Positions 36,616-45,075 are shown, numbered from the stretch's first letter. The stretch is DNA of 64,000 bases from Phycisphaerae bacterium (GCA_022072505.1 JAJVHU010000019.1:1-64000), one strand, 5' to 3'. Numbers and translations are program-made. The notes: a model not told the origin generated them from the sequence alone.

Positions 36616-36826
36616 GGATCGCTTCGTTACGGGCGCGGCTCGGTTTTTGATTCGCGTTCGAACCCGCCGAGTCTGTCCGATATTGCCTGACGCCGGGGGT
36701 CCGGTTTCAATGCCGAACCGGTAACAACGGGAAGGATCGCTTCCTTACGGGCGCGGCTCGGTGTTTGATTCGCGTTCGAACCCGCCGAGTCTGTCCGATA
36801 TTGCCTGACGCCGGCGGTCCGGTTTC
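36616..36826 (-). repeat. Direct duplication of a 93-bp unit, period 118 bp
   Basis: GGATCGCTTC starts at 36616 and 36734. Both units run through the minus-strand form of the interspersed core (TTACGGGCGCGGCTCGG), then TTGATTCGCGTTCGAACCCG and GAGTCTGTCCGATATTGCC. Only a few bases differ. Confidence 0.8.
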
Positions 36827-36952
36827 CACGTGAACGTTCACGGACGGTTTCGTGGCGGCGGGTGCGCGACGCCCCGCGGACAGATAAGCCGCGGCGGCTC
36901 CAGACGGGTCGCGGCGTCACCGATGCATCCTTGGTTTGAGTCGTAACCGGGG

Positions 36953-38140
36953 GTGCAGGGTTTGCGCGTACTGGTGGTTCATCCGGGTCGAGGTCTGCCG
37001 GCGGCGACGGCGTCTGCGCTGCGTGCGCGGGGCTGGGACGTCTGCGAGGCGACGGATTTTCATGCGGCGGCGGAGGTCGTGGGGGCGGGCAACGTCGACG
37101 CCGTGCTGGTCAGCGATCCGGGCGGCGGCGGCGACCGGGAGGCGGTCGAGGATCTGTACCGCACGCTCGACGCGGGGCGCGTGGCGTCGGTGGTGGTGGC
37201 GGACGATCCGGGCGCGCATCGCGTTCGGGATGATTCCCTGCTGGATTTCGCCCCGCGCGGCGCGGGGGAAGCGGATCTCGCCCTGCGCCTCGCCACGGTC
37301 AGCCGTCATCAGCGCTACGTCCGCCAGATCGAAAGCGAACTGGAGCACATGCAGCGCCTCGGCAAGCGCCTCAACGAGCACTTCAGCGAGGTGGACCAGG
37401 AGATGCGCCTCGCCTCGCGCCTCCAGCGCGACTTCCTCCCGAAGATCGCCGAACCGATCAACAACGTCACGTTCCGCACGATCTACCGCCCGGCGTCCTG
37501 GGTGTCCGGCGACATCTACGACGTCTTCCGCGTCGACGAGGATCACGTCGCGTGCTACGTTGCGGACGCGGTGGGGCACGGGATGGCGGCGAGCCTGCTG
37601 ACCATCTTCATCAAGCAGGCGGTCGTTCCGAAGCGGATCACCGGGGAGCGTTATGACGTTCTGGATCCGGCGGAGACGCTGGCGATCCTCAACGAGGCGC
37701 TGGTCGCGCAGACGCTGCCGAACGCGCAGTTCGTGACGGCGTGCTACGCGCTGCTGAACACGCGCACGCGGAAACTCCGCTTCGCGCGCGGCGGGCATCC
37801 GTATCCGCTGTTGTTCAGCGCCGGCGGCGGCTGGACCGAGCTGAAATCCTCCGGCGGACTGCTCGGTTTGTTCGGCGGTGAGACGTTTCCCTCGGCGGAG
37901 GTGCAGCTCGAACCGGGCGACAAGGTCGTGTTGTACACGGACGGTTTCGAACTCGTTTTTCAGGAGCCGTCGCGCGCCGCCAAGCTGGACACGCGGGCCT
38001 ACCTGAAGCGCTTTGAGGAACTGTGCCGCCTGCCGCTTTCGGAGATGATCCCACGCATCGAGGCGCTGCTCGACGCCGACCACGGCTCACTGAACCCGCG
38101 TGACGACGTTTCCGTCGTGGCGTTCGAGATCCGCGGTTGA
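36953..38140 (+). CDS. SpoIIE/RsbU-type PP2C phosphatase with receiver-like N-terminus
   Basis: 395 residues from a GTG. The first ~115 residues resemble a response-regulator fold (LRVLVVHPGRGLPAATASAL) but lack a convincing phospho-Asp context. A coiled coil follows (about 120-150). The phosphatase domain has SGDIYDVFRVDED, CYVADAVGHGMAASL, RFARGGHPYPLL and NPRDDVSVVAFE, which hold the metal-binding Asp residues. Such proteins usually dephosphorylate anti-sigma antagonists; no such partner is adjacent. Its 3' end overlaps the convergent glycosyltransferase gene by 54 bp. Confidence 0.85.
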   Translation: MQGLRVLVVHPGRGLPAATASALRARGWDVCEATDFHAAAEVVGAGNVDAVLVSDPGGGGDREAVEDLYRTLDAGRVASVVVADDPGAHRVRDDSLLDFAPRGAGEADLALRLATVSRHQRYVRQIESELEHMQRLGKRLNEHFSEVDQEMRLASRLQRDFLPKIAEPINNVTFRTIYRPASWVSGDIYDVFRVDEDHVACYVADAVGHGMAASLLTIFIKQAVVPKRITGERYDVLDPAETLAILNEALVAQTLPNAQFVTACYALLNTRTRKLRFARGGHPYPLLFSAGGGWTELKSSGGLLGLFGGETFPSAEVQLEPGDKVVLYTDGFELVFQEPSRAAKLDTRAYLKRFEELCRLPLSEMIPRIEALLDADHGSLNPRDDVSVVAFEIRG

Positions 38141-39550
38141 CCCAGGCGGCGGGACCGTCCGGAGCGTGACGACGGCCTCCGTCGCCGGCGCCGGCGGGGC
38201 GTCGAACATCCGCGAGAGCATCTGCTCCAGCCGCCGCGCCCACGTGTGATCGCGGCGGAAGCGCATCAGCCCGCCCTGCGCCAGGTCCGTCCGTCGAGCC
38301 TCGTCGCCGAGCAGCGCCGCCGCCTGCTCCCGCGCGTCAGCCGGATCGGCGAACGCCGCGATCTCGCGCCCCGGCTCGAAGTGTTCGGCGACGCCCGGGC
38401 GATCCAGATGAAGACAGGGGGCGCCGCCGGCGGTGATCTGGAAGGCCTTGTGACTCAAGCCTTCCTCGTCGTTGCACTGGTTGACGTTGAGCGCGACGCG
38501 CCCGCGGGCGTACACGGCGGACTGCTGATCGTAGTTCACCCACGCAGCGCTTCCCGGAAGCCCGACGCTCGACCAGTCCTGTCCGAAGACGCCGACGCGG
38601 AAGTGCCGGCTCAGGTAGAGCGGCACGAACGCCCGCTGCCACCTGCCGAACTCCCACATCGCGTGGAGGGCGTCGAAGTAGATTTCGTAGTGCTCGGTGA
38701 GGTGCGCCGCGGCGTCGGGATGAAGCGCGGTGAGGTCACTGAAGTGTCGGAACGCGGCCCGACGCGGATCGCGCCGCTTCGCCTCCACCCAGTCCCGCCC
38801 GAGGCGCGCAAGCTTGTCCCGCATGAAGGCGTCCGCCCGGGTGCGCCACACTTCGTCGAGCATGCGCGCGGTTCGCCCCGCCACCGCGCCGAAGATCTGC
38901 TCCGTGTCGGGCGAAGCCTGATCCAGAAACGGCGCGACCTCCTCGGGCAGGTACGGCGGAGAACCCACCACCGCGACAATATCGAACTCCGGCGCGACGC
39001 CCTCGGCCGGGCGCACCAGCGACGGATCCTCGCCGACGGACAATCCGTAAACGCGCTCCCAGCCGAGGAAGCGGCGCACTTCCTGCGCGGCGTAGTCGGC
39101 CTTGAGGAAGTGATGCTGGTGCGCCTGACGAAGCACCGCCTGCGCGGGGCGCTGCAACGCGGCGCGTTCATGCGCCCAGTGCGGGTGATCGGTCCAGAGC
39201 ATCAGGTGCGGGACGCCGGCGTGGCCGAAGATGCTGGTCGCGCGGCCGGTCGCGTCCTTGAGCACCGCCAGATCGAAGACGCCGTTGAACGTGTAACTGA
39301 TGACGAGGTCGATCTTCTCGCGTTCGAGGACGGTTAGAAGCTCGCGCGCGATCCGGTCGCGCGGCGCGTCCGGTCGTGACCAGAGGGCGCCGAGTTCCAG
39401 CGCCCGAACGTCGATCCCGAGCTGCCCGGCGCCGGCCGCCAGACCCGCGAGGTAGAACCGGCTGACCCGACCGGGGTTGAGCAAAACGAGAGCGCGTCGG
39501 ACGGCGCGCCGCGGATCCGGGTGAGGTGCGTGTGAGTCGGCGTTCATCAT
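38087..39550 (-). CDS. CgeB-like glycosyltransferase
   Basis: 487 residues from the ATG at 39550, with GGAGG 10 bp upstream. The N-terminal half (RALVLLNPGRVSRFYLAGLA, LVISYTFNGVFDL, HLMLWTDHPHWAHERA) resembles the DUF3880/CgeB donor-lobe region. The C-terminal half has the group-1-like motif LSHKAFQITAGGAPCLHLDR with HFEPGREIAAFADP. The likely role is transfer of a sugar to a surface structure or protein. Function is inferred from fold pattern. The tail overlaps the SpoIIE gene on the other strand. Confidence 0.72.
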   Translation of the reverse strand: MMNADSHAPHPDPRRAVRRALVLLNPGRVSRFYLAGLAAGAGQLGIDVRALELGALWSRPDAPRDRIARELLTVLEREKIDLVISYTFNGVFDLAVLKDATGRATSIFGHAGVPHLMLWTDHPHWAHERAALQRPAQAVLRQAHQHHFLKADYAAQEVRRFLGWERVYGLSVGEDPSLVRPAEGVAPEFDIVAVVGSPPYLPEEVAPFLDQASPDTEQIFGAVAGRTARMLDEVWRTRADAFMRDKLARLGRDWVEAKRRDPRRAAFRHFSDLTALHPDAAAHLTEHYEIYFDALHAMWEFGRWQRAFVPLYLSRHFRVGVFGQDWSSVGLPGSAAWVNYDQQSAVYARGRVALNVNQCNDEEGLSHKAFQITAGGAPCLHLDRPGVAEHFEPGREIAAFADPADAREQAAALLGDEARRTDLAQGGLMRFRRDHTWARRLEQMLSRMFDAPPAPATEAVVTLRTVPPPGSTADLERHDGNVVTRVQ

Positions 39551-39921
39551 CAAGAAGGAGCCTCCGTGCGTGCGGCGCGTCCGCGCTGGGTCATCCGTCG
39601 TCCCGGTTGTTATCGGCCTGCTGAAGGAAACTGGCGGACAGCACGATAACGAAGCGGATCCGCAGTGCGGTAACGCGCGGAAACGGCGCGACCGGACTGA
39701 CCCCCCGCCCCATCCCGGGGATCGTCGTCTTGCCGACGGCATGACACGGGCAGGATGGACCGCAACTTGCGGTTTGCAAGGAGTGTAGAACCGGGTACAA
39801 GTGGCGTTGTCGCCGTCGAACCTCCTTGAGATTCGTCGGCGGTTCCGTGCCGCTTAGGGCGGGTTGGGCGGCGGGCGGGTCGTCCCCGGCGGTGCGCGGT
39901 TTGTAACCTCAGGGAAGTGCA
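39551..39921. other. Intergenic region, nothing recognised
   Basis: 371 bp between the divergent glycosyltransferase and cyclophilin genes. Promoters are expected, but none is convincing by eye. Confidence 0.5.
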
Positions 39922-40000
39922 ATGCTTACACGCTGTTTCAGAACCTTCTCGGATGGCTCGAAACCCCCGCTTCATAAGGGGCGCGGCTCGGTCTTTCAAC
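39919..40000 (-). repeat. Repeat-family fragment forming the 5' end of the cyclophilin gene
   Basis: GCTTACACGCTGTTTCAGAA followed by GGGGCGCGGCTCGGTCTTTC. Both pieces match the minus-strand form of the interspersed repeat at 44253-44378. The ATG used by the gene lies inside it. Confidence 0.6.
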
Positions 40001-41049
40001 GTATCGTTCATTCGTGTCTTCTGTCGATCGCGGCTTGCACTTCGTTTTGCGGGGCGGCGAAGGCCCAGGATGCGAACGATCTATCCGGCGTCGAGGCGCG
40101 GATTCGCGCAGTGTCCAGGTACGTGGACGTCGGTCGCGCGGTCTGGGTCGAGTTCTCGCTGGTCAACACGACGGATCGGACGATCACGCTCAGCGTCCCC
40201 GGGGGGGCGGGAGGAGCGCTGGACAAGGAGATGGGGCTGCCGTTTCCGCACATTTTCAGCGGCGAGGGCGCCGGCGCCGGAATCTCGATCGTGAACCTGA
40301 ACGACAATTCGTCGCGGGCGAACCTGATGGACTACGCCCGGCCGGCGAACCCCGCGCGGATCGTCCTGGCGCCGCGGGCGAGCGTCGGGCAGGTCGTCGA
40401 TCTGCTGAAGTTCTACCCGACGGTGCTTCGCGTGCCCGGTCGCTACCGCGTGACGTGGAGCCCTTACGGCGGGCGACTGACCAGCAACCCGCTCACGCTC
40501 GACATCGCACCGCTGCAACAGGCGGAAATACACACCGATTACGGCGTTCTGACGTTGCGGTTTTATTACGATGATGCGCCGCAGTCGGTGGCGAATTTCC
40601 TGGAGTTGGCGCGGGACGGGTTCTACAACGGGACGCCGATTCACATCACCCCCGGACATTTCATGCTCTGCGGAGACCCGGTGGGCGACGGGACGGGCAT
40701 CCGCCGTGACGGCCGGAAGGTTCCGCCGGAGTTCAATCAACGTCCGCACCAGAAGGGCAGCGTCTCGATGGCGCTGCTTGAGGACGATCCGAACTCGGCG
40801 AGCTGTCAGTTCTTCATCTGCAACACGAGGCACGCGGACTGGGACGGGCGTTACACCGTCTTCGCGCAGCTCGTCGGCGACGCTTCGTTCGTCACGCTGG
40901 ACCGGATCATGAACGTTCCGCTCGACGAAGCCGCAGTGCCGGTCGAGACGCTGCGCATCCGCTCGGTGCGGCTGACGAATCTGCGTCCGGAGTGGGCGGA
41001 CCTGGCGTCCGTGCCCGGCGCGGAGTCGATTCAGACGACGTCGAAGTAA
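39922..41049 (+). CDS. Exported cyclophilin-type peptidyl-prolyl isomerase
   Basis: 375 residues. A hydrophobic segment (HSCLLSIAACTSFCGAAKA, about 30-48) looks like a signal peptide ending before QDAND. Residues ~50-195 form an unassigned beta-rich domain. Residues ~200-350 are cyclophilin-like: EIHTDYGVLTLRFYYDDAPQ, VANFLELARDGFYNGTPIH, KGSVSMALLEDDPNSASCQF and FFICNTRHADWDGRYTVFA. The canonical catalytic FHR Arg is not seen (the site reads IHITPGHFMLCGDP), so catalysis may be weak. The first ~25 codons coincide with repeat-family sequence, and no other start is available. Confidence 0.8.
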   Translation: MLTRCFRTFSDGSKPPLHKGRGSVFQRIVHSCLLSIAACTSFCGAAKAQDANDLSGVEARIRAVSRYVDVGRAVWVEFSLVNTTDRTITLSVPGGAGGALDKEMGLPFPHIFSGEGAGAGISIVNLNDNSSRANLMDYARPANPARIVLAPRASVGQVVDLLKFYPTVLRVPGRYRVTWSPYGGRLTSNPLTLDIAPLQQAEIHTDYGVLTLRFYYDDAPQSVANFLELARDGFYNGTPIHITPGHFMLCGDPVGDGTGIRRDGRKVPPEFNQRPHQKGSVSMALLEDDPNSASCQFFICNTRHADWDGRYTVFAQLVGDASFVTLDRIMNVPLDEAAVPVETLRIRSVRLTNLRPEWADLASVPGAESIQTTSK

Positions 41050-41055
41050 GACGCT

Positions 41056-41510
41056 GATTCAGAACCGAGCCGCGCCCGTCAGGAAGCGTTCTTTTCCCGT
41101 CCGCACCGGCGGATTTTGAAACGGCGTGTAAGTTGGGGCGGTACCTCCGAGCCGCGCCCGTAAGGAAGCGTTCTTTTCCCGTCCGCACCGGCGGATTTTG
41201 AAACGGCGTGTAAGTTGGGGCGGTACCTCCGAGCCGCGCCCGTAAGGAAGCGTTCTTTCCCCGTCCGCACCGGCAGTTTTGAAACGGCGTGTAAGTTGGG
41301 GCGGTACCTCCGAGCCGCGCCCGTCAGGAAGCGTTCTTTTCCCGTCCGCACCGGCAGTTTTGAAACAGCGTGTAAGTTGGGGCGGTGCCTCCGAGCCGCG
41401 CCCGTAAGGAAGCGTTCTTTCCCCGTCCGCACCGGCAGTTTTGAAACGGCGTGTAAGTTGGGGCGGCACCTCCGAGCCGCGCCCGTCAGGAAGCGTTCTT
41501 ATTCCGCCCT
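41056..41510 (+). repeat. Tandem array of 81-82 bp units
   Basis: GAGCCGCG begins units at 41067, 41149, 41231, 41312, 41393 and 41474, giving five full units and a partial sixth. Each unit has the core with GTAAGG or GTCAGG, TTCCCGTCCGCACCGGC, then TTTTGAAACGGCGTGTAAGT and TGGGGCGG. Units differ by 1-4 bases. Because 81 is divisible by 3, long repeat frames appear on both strands, but they are not genes. Confidence 0.95.
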
Positions 41511-41842
41511 GTCAGTGAGGCGTTGAAACAGGGTCTGAACGGTCGCCGGCGTTCCGTCCGCCGCCGGGCGGGCGCGAGGTCGGCGGTCGAAGCCGCTTGA
41601 AATCCGACCGGCGGCGCGGCACGATGATCCCGCGTTCATGAACCTCACCCGTCACCAGATCGCCGCGGCGCAGAAGGTGTTCGCGGCGGGGTAATTCGTT
41701 GGAGAGGGATAGGCCGTCGCTCCGACACGACAATGAGGATGTCCTCTCTCCGAGAGGACACGCTGGGCATGGCGCCTTTCCGAGCCTGACCCACCCGCGC
41801 TGTTGATAAATGAGCGACGATCCTCGGAGAAACCGCCTGGGG
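41511..41842. other. Intergenic region after the array
   Basis: About 330 bp before the HicB-protease promoter. No hicA gene and no other recognisable coding sequence is present. A short frame MNLTRHQIAAAQKVFAAG at 41638 ends at once. Confidence 0.5.
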
Positions 41843-41843
41843 T

Positions 41844-41870
41844 TTGATTCTCCCTGGCCGACGATATAAT
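41844..41870 (+). promoter_or_regulatory. Sigma70-like promoter before the HicB-protease gene
   Basis: TTGATT (41844-41849) and a perfect TATAAT (41865-41870) are 15 bp apart, 14 bp before the ATG at 41885. If used, transcription starts about 8 bp upstream of translation. The alternative ATG at 41870 would overlap the -10 box and is then excluded. Confidence 0.55.
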
Positions 41871-41884
41871 TGACTGAGGATGCC

Positions 41885-43258
41885 ATGCCACGCGAACTGA
41901 CCATCATTTACGAGCCTGCCGAAGACGGCTGGTGGGTTGCCACCATCCCCGAAGTGCCGGGCGCTTTTTCGCAGGGACGAACAAAGGCGGAGGCGCGCGC
42001 GAACGCATTGGATGCACTGTCGGAGCTGACGGCCGCACGTGAGCCAACGCTGCCTGCGCATACGCATTTAGGCGGTAGTTGTCTGCTCATGCTGATGGCA
42101 CTGAGCACTTCGATTACTGGCTGCTTCCTACCCATGCGAAGTTACGAGAATCCTCAGCTTCGCGCGCAATTCGAGAAGGAGTTTAGCAGTCGTGAGCTCG
42201 ATCCAATTGAAGGTTTCTGGCGAAGCGATAACGAATATGCGGAAGGAGTAGGCGTAATCTACCGCACTGATCCCAGCCTTAATGATGGATTTCCCTTCGC
42301 GAGTCGGACCATCAGTGTACATCCGAAGCGCCTGTTACCCTACTCGCCGGATTACACACGCGTCGGTGCTCGTTTCAAACCGTCTTTGGATGCAGGCGCG
42401 TATCACGGACAAATGCTTATGGTCCAAGGCGCTAGGCATTTCTGGGTAGACTCAACAGGTCGGCTCCTAGACCCCACTACATTAGAGTATTCGGTACAGA
42501 CAGACACGCCCGTGCTCGGCGGGTCGACACAGCGAGCCTATCTCATCGGACCAGACCGAGTCCTGAAATCTCGGCTTGCCATGACACATACGAGTCGCCC
42601 TGAGGCTATAGAGGTTCCCAAGAGCAGCCACGGATCGGGATTCCTGGTTTCTCGCTCGCACATCGTCACAAATCAACATGTCGTGCAAGGAGCAACCGAC
42701 ATCAAGTGTTTTGTCAACTCGCTTGAGGTAGGAGCCAAATGCATTGCATCGGACCCCGACACGGATCTCGCCATTCTGGAGCTTGCTGCCCCTTGTTCAG
42801 CAACAATCCAGCCGTTCCGGGTTGGGCGATCCGCCGAGGCCCGGCAGGGACAGAGAGTTTTCGCCATGGGATTTCAGATCGCGCATCTGCTTGGCAACAG
42901 ACTGAGCGTTCATGAAGGCATTCTCAGCGGCCTTTCCGGTCTTGAAGATAGAACTTCACAATTTCAGGTTGAGATGAGCGTTCATCCTGGAGGCAGCGGT
43001 GGTCCTTTACTTGACGAGCGCGGTGTAGTCATCGGCATTGTTACCTCCAAACTCGGGTTTGGCTATCTTTTGAACACAGGCGACATACCTCAAAGTATGT
43101 TGTTCGCAGTAAAGTCGGATTGGTTACAACCGTTGCTAACAACTGCAAGAGTCATGGAAGGCATTGAGTCGCCTGCTTCCGAGGCTACACTCCTGTCCCT
43201 CGACGAACTAACCGCACAGTTCGCCCCGGCTGTCGTGCGCATCGAGACGACCAGGTAA
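41885..43258 (+). CDS. HicB-like domain joined to a lipoprotein trypsin-like protease
   Basis: 457 residues in one frame. Residues 1-55 are a HicB antitoxin-like partial RNase H fold (ELTIIYEPAEDGWWVATIPE, VPGAFSQGRTKAEARANALD). Residues ~69-80 then form a second N-terminus: MLMALSTSITGC is a lipoprotein signal with lipobox. Residues ~240-400 are a trypsin/DegP-like protease with GSGFLV, His265 in VTNQHVVQG, Asp294 in DPDTDLAILEL and Ser371 in HPGGSGGPLLDE. The protease part has visibly lower GC than its neighbours. A separate start at 42089 or 42095 would give a normal lipoprotein protease, so the join may be a recent in-frame insertion into hicB. No hicA is nearby. Confidence 0.75.
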   Translation: MPRELTIIYEPAEDGWWVATIPEVPGAFSQGRTKAEARANALDALSELTAAREPTLPAHTHLGGSCLLMLMALSTSITGCFLPMRSYENPQLRAQFEKEFSSRELDPIEGFWRSDNEYAEGVGVIYRTDPSLNDGFPFASRTISVHPKRLLPYSPDYTRVGARFKPSLDAGAYHGQMLMVQGARHFWVDSTGRLLDPTTLEYSVQTDTPVLGGSTQRAYLIGPDRVLKSRLAMTHTSRPEAIEVPKSSHGSGFLVSRSHIVTNQHVVQGATDIKCFVNSLEVGAKCIASDPDTDLAILELAAPCSATIQPFRVGRSAEARQGQRVFAMGFQIAHLLGNRLSVHEGILSGLSGLEDRTSQFQVEMSVHPGGSGGPLLDERGVVIGIVTSKLGFGYLLNTGDIPQSMLFAVKSDWLQPLLTTARVMEGIESPASEATLLSLDELTAQFAPAVVRIETTR

Positions 43259-43359
43259 TTAACAGATGCGAAGAGAACACACCATCGATCATAGAACTCG
43301 GATCTTCTTCTTATCAGTATGCTCACCACGTACTCCCACGCCGACGCCTCGACGAAGCC

Positions 43360-43533
43360 ATGATCCCCATCCTGCGCGCCAAGAGCGGGCAAGAGCGGCT
43401 GCGAATGCTCAACGGGATGTTCCGATCCGCGCGGCAGCTTGTCGAGTGCTCCATTCGGGCGGCCCATCCGGACTGGCCTGAACAGGCCGTTCAAGAAGGG
43501 GTTTCCAGGAGGATGCTCCATGGACCCGGTTGA
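43360..43533 (+). CDS. Small antitoxin-like protein
   Basis: 57 residues: MIPILRAKSGQERLRMLNGM, then a helix with FRSARQLVECSIRAAHPDW and a short SRRMLHG end. The pattern (ERL..M..MFRSAR..., HPDW, SRR..HG) resembles the Rv0078B-related antitoxins annotated next to AbiEii/DUF6036 nucleotidyltransferases. The stop overlaps the next gene by 14 bp. Confidence 0.62.
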   Translation: MIPILRAKSGQERLRMLNGMFRSARQLVECSIRAAHPDWPEQAVQEGVSRRMLHGPG

Positions 43534-44089
43534 TCTCGTCGCCGAGTGTGCCGGCATCATGGAAAGGCTCGGCATCCCTTACCTCGTTACGGGTTCAATC
43601 GCTTCCATCTATTTCGGCGAGCCGCGGTTGACCAACGACGTGGACATCGTCCTCGCCCTCACGCCGGGAAAGATTGCGCCTTTCTGTGCATCCTTTCCGC
43701 AACCGCCCTATTACGTCAGCGATGAAGCGGTCCGCGACGCCGTGGCTCGCCATGCGCAGTTCAACGTGATCCACTCCGAAGCGGGACTCAAGGCGGACTT
43801 CATGATTGCGGCGGATTCCGAGTTCAACCGAAGTCGGTTCGCACGTCGGTCAAAGGTCCAGATCGGCCCGCAGGCAAGCGTCATGATGGCCTCTCCCGAA
43901 GACGTCATCATCAAGAAGCTCGAATACTTCCGCGAACGCGGCTCCGACAAGCGCCTTCGCGATATCGTCGGCATCCTGAAGCTGTGTCCGCAGCCGATTG
44001 ACACCGCTTACATCCTCGAATGGGTGGATCGTCTGGGATTGCGAGCCGAATGGAAGCGGGTTCGGACGCGCGCGGGGATGGAGCCCTGA
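43520..44089 (+). CDS. Nucleotidyltransferase-fold protein, AbiEii/DUF6036-like toxin candidate
   Basis: 189 residues from the ATG at 43520, with AGGAGG 7 bp before it. The minimal nucleotidyltransferase core is seen in LVTGSIASIYFGEPRLTNDV with DVDIVLAL, the usual G-S and D-x-D metal motifs. MASPEDVIIKKLEYFRERGS is the family-typical later segment. Homologues act in toxin-antitoxin or abortive-infection pairs. It overlaps the small upstream gene, which supports such a pair. Confidence 0.78.
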   Translation: MDPVDLVAECAGIMERLGIPYLVTGSIASIYFGEPRLTNDVDIVLALTPGKIAPFCASFPQPPYYVSDEAVRDAVARHAQFNVIHSEAGLKADFMIAADSEFNRSRFARRSKVQIGPQASVMMASPEDVIIKKLEYFRERGSDKRLRDIVGILKLCPQPIDTAYILEWVDRLGLRAEWKRVRTRAGMEP

Positions 44090-44252
44090 CGGCGGCGGAG
44101 GCCACGACAGCCTTCGACTAGCGATTTTGTCGGCGCTGTGATCGTCGGACAACGCCGGGGGAACGCGCTTCCTTGCTCTTGACCTCGCTGCGCGACGTAA
44201 AGGGCGGGCGCGATCCATGGAGAGCGGCGGCGATCGGCGTGGGGGGGGGGAT

Positions 44253-44378
44253 GCGCTTCCTTACGGGCGCGGCTCGGAGGCGCCACGCCGGCTTACACGC
44301 TGTTTCAAAATCCGCCGGTGCGGACGGGAAAAGAACGCTTCCTGACGGGCGCGGCTCGGAGGCGCCACGCCGGCTTAT
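44253..44378 (-). repeat. Two minus-orientation copies of the interspersed repeat
   Basis: Unit GCTTCCTTACGGGCGCGGCT with CGGAGGCGCCACGCCGGCTT appears twice, spaced by TTTCAAAATCCGCCGGTGCG and GACGGGAAAAGAACG. It is the reverse complement of the array units at 41067-41510, except that the spacer has GGCGCCACGCC in place of GGTACCGCC. Confidence 0.85.
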
Positions 44379-44459
44379 CTCGACTTTTGCCGTTTCTGAA
44401 GGAAGGAGATCCCCTGAATGATCGAGGACATCAAAACCGCGGCCTGGGGTTTTGATACT

Positions 44460-44573
44460 ATTAACCCGGTCATCAAATAGTTTACGTAGCGCGAAGTGTG
44501 TCGACTGCGTAAGCCGCGAGAAATCGCTGTAATCAGGTTCAACGTGTGTAAACTATTGGATGACCCCATTAAT
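44460..44573. repeat. Small palindromic (MITE-like) element X
   Basis: The ends GGTCATCAAATAGTTTAC (44468-44485) and GTAAACTATTGGATGACC (44548-44565) are inverted copies with one mismatch. The complementarity extends outward to ATTAA/TTAAT. Total about 114 bp, too small to code for a transposase. A relative lies at 45076-45182. Confidence 0.7.
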
Positions 44574-45075
44574 AGTTTGACGTCAAACATTGAGGTTTCA
44601 GCCACTCGAAGCAAGTGAGCGATCGGACCAAGGAGCTATTGTCAATTTCTGTGGACGTCCCTCTGTCAGGCGGCGTCTTTCCTGAGTTGGTTGACGAACT
44701 GAGTTCCTCCGATCACGTCCGGCAGCAAGCTTGAGCCATTCAGCGCCCGCCAGTGTTGCTGGGCGCACTGCACCAGGCGGAACACCATCGTCAGCGTGGC
44801 CATTCGCGATCCACAACCTTTCGTTCTCACCGTCCGCAATCGCACCGTGGCGAACGTGCTCTCGATCGGATTCGTGGTTCGCAGGTGGATCCCATGCTCC
44901 GCCGGAAAATCATAGAACGTCAGCAGCGCCCATCACGATCAGGATGCATTGACGCTTCTCGTCGGGGCCTTCACCTGCGTTCCCCAGGCGAACATGGAAG
45001 TGAATGCCATCCACCCAGAAGTAGACGCACCGCTTGTCCGCCAGCGAACGCTTGCTCCAGGCTTCGTATGACTCC

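Larger units (their letters stand above)
36226..36952. other. Intergenic region rich in repeats
   Basis: 727 bp between the gamma-glutamyltransferase and SpoIIE genes. It contains a diverged copy of the 95-bp element and a 93-bp sequence present twice, 118 bp apart. No gene is supported. Confidence 0.65.
44090..44665. other. Repeat-filled region without genes
   Basis: Contains a 10-G run (44241-44250), two minus-orientation copies of the interspersed repeat (44253-44378) and a ~100-bp palindromic element (44460-44573). No gene is supported. Confidence 0.65.

Noticed and set aside
36650..36700. tRNA-like GTTCGAACCC motif
   Set aside because: It looks like a T-loop, but no acceptor, D or anticodon arm can be paired, and the motif is duplicated as part of a repeat.
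41056..41510. CRISPR array
   Set aside because: The repeat occupies the whole 81-82 bp unit and the 'spacers' are the same sequence, so there is no repeat-spacer pattern, and no cas gene is present.
41059..41526. Long periodic frames on both strands over the tandem array
   Set aside because: They arise because the unit is 81 bp (27 codons). The same sequence is dispersed through intergenic DNA, and no start site or codon bias supports translation.
44173..44421. Frame spanning the 10-G run and repeat copies
   Set aside because: It is composed of repeat translations (FLTGAAR-type) and crosses a homopolymer, so it is not a gene.
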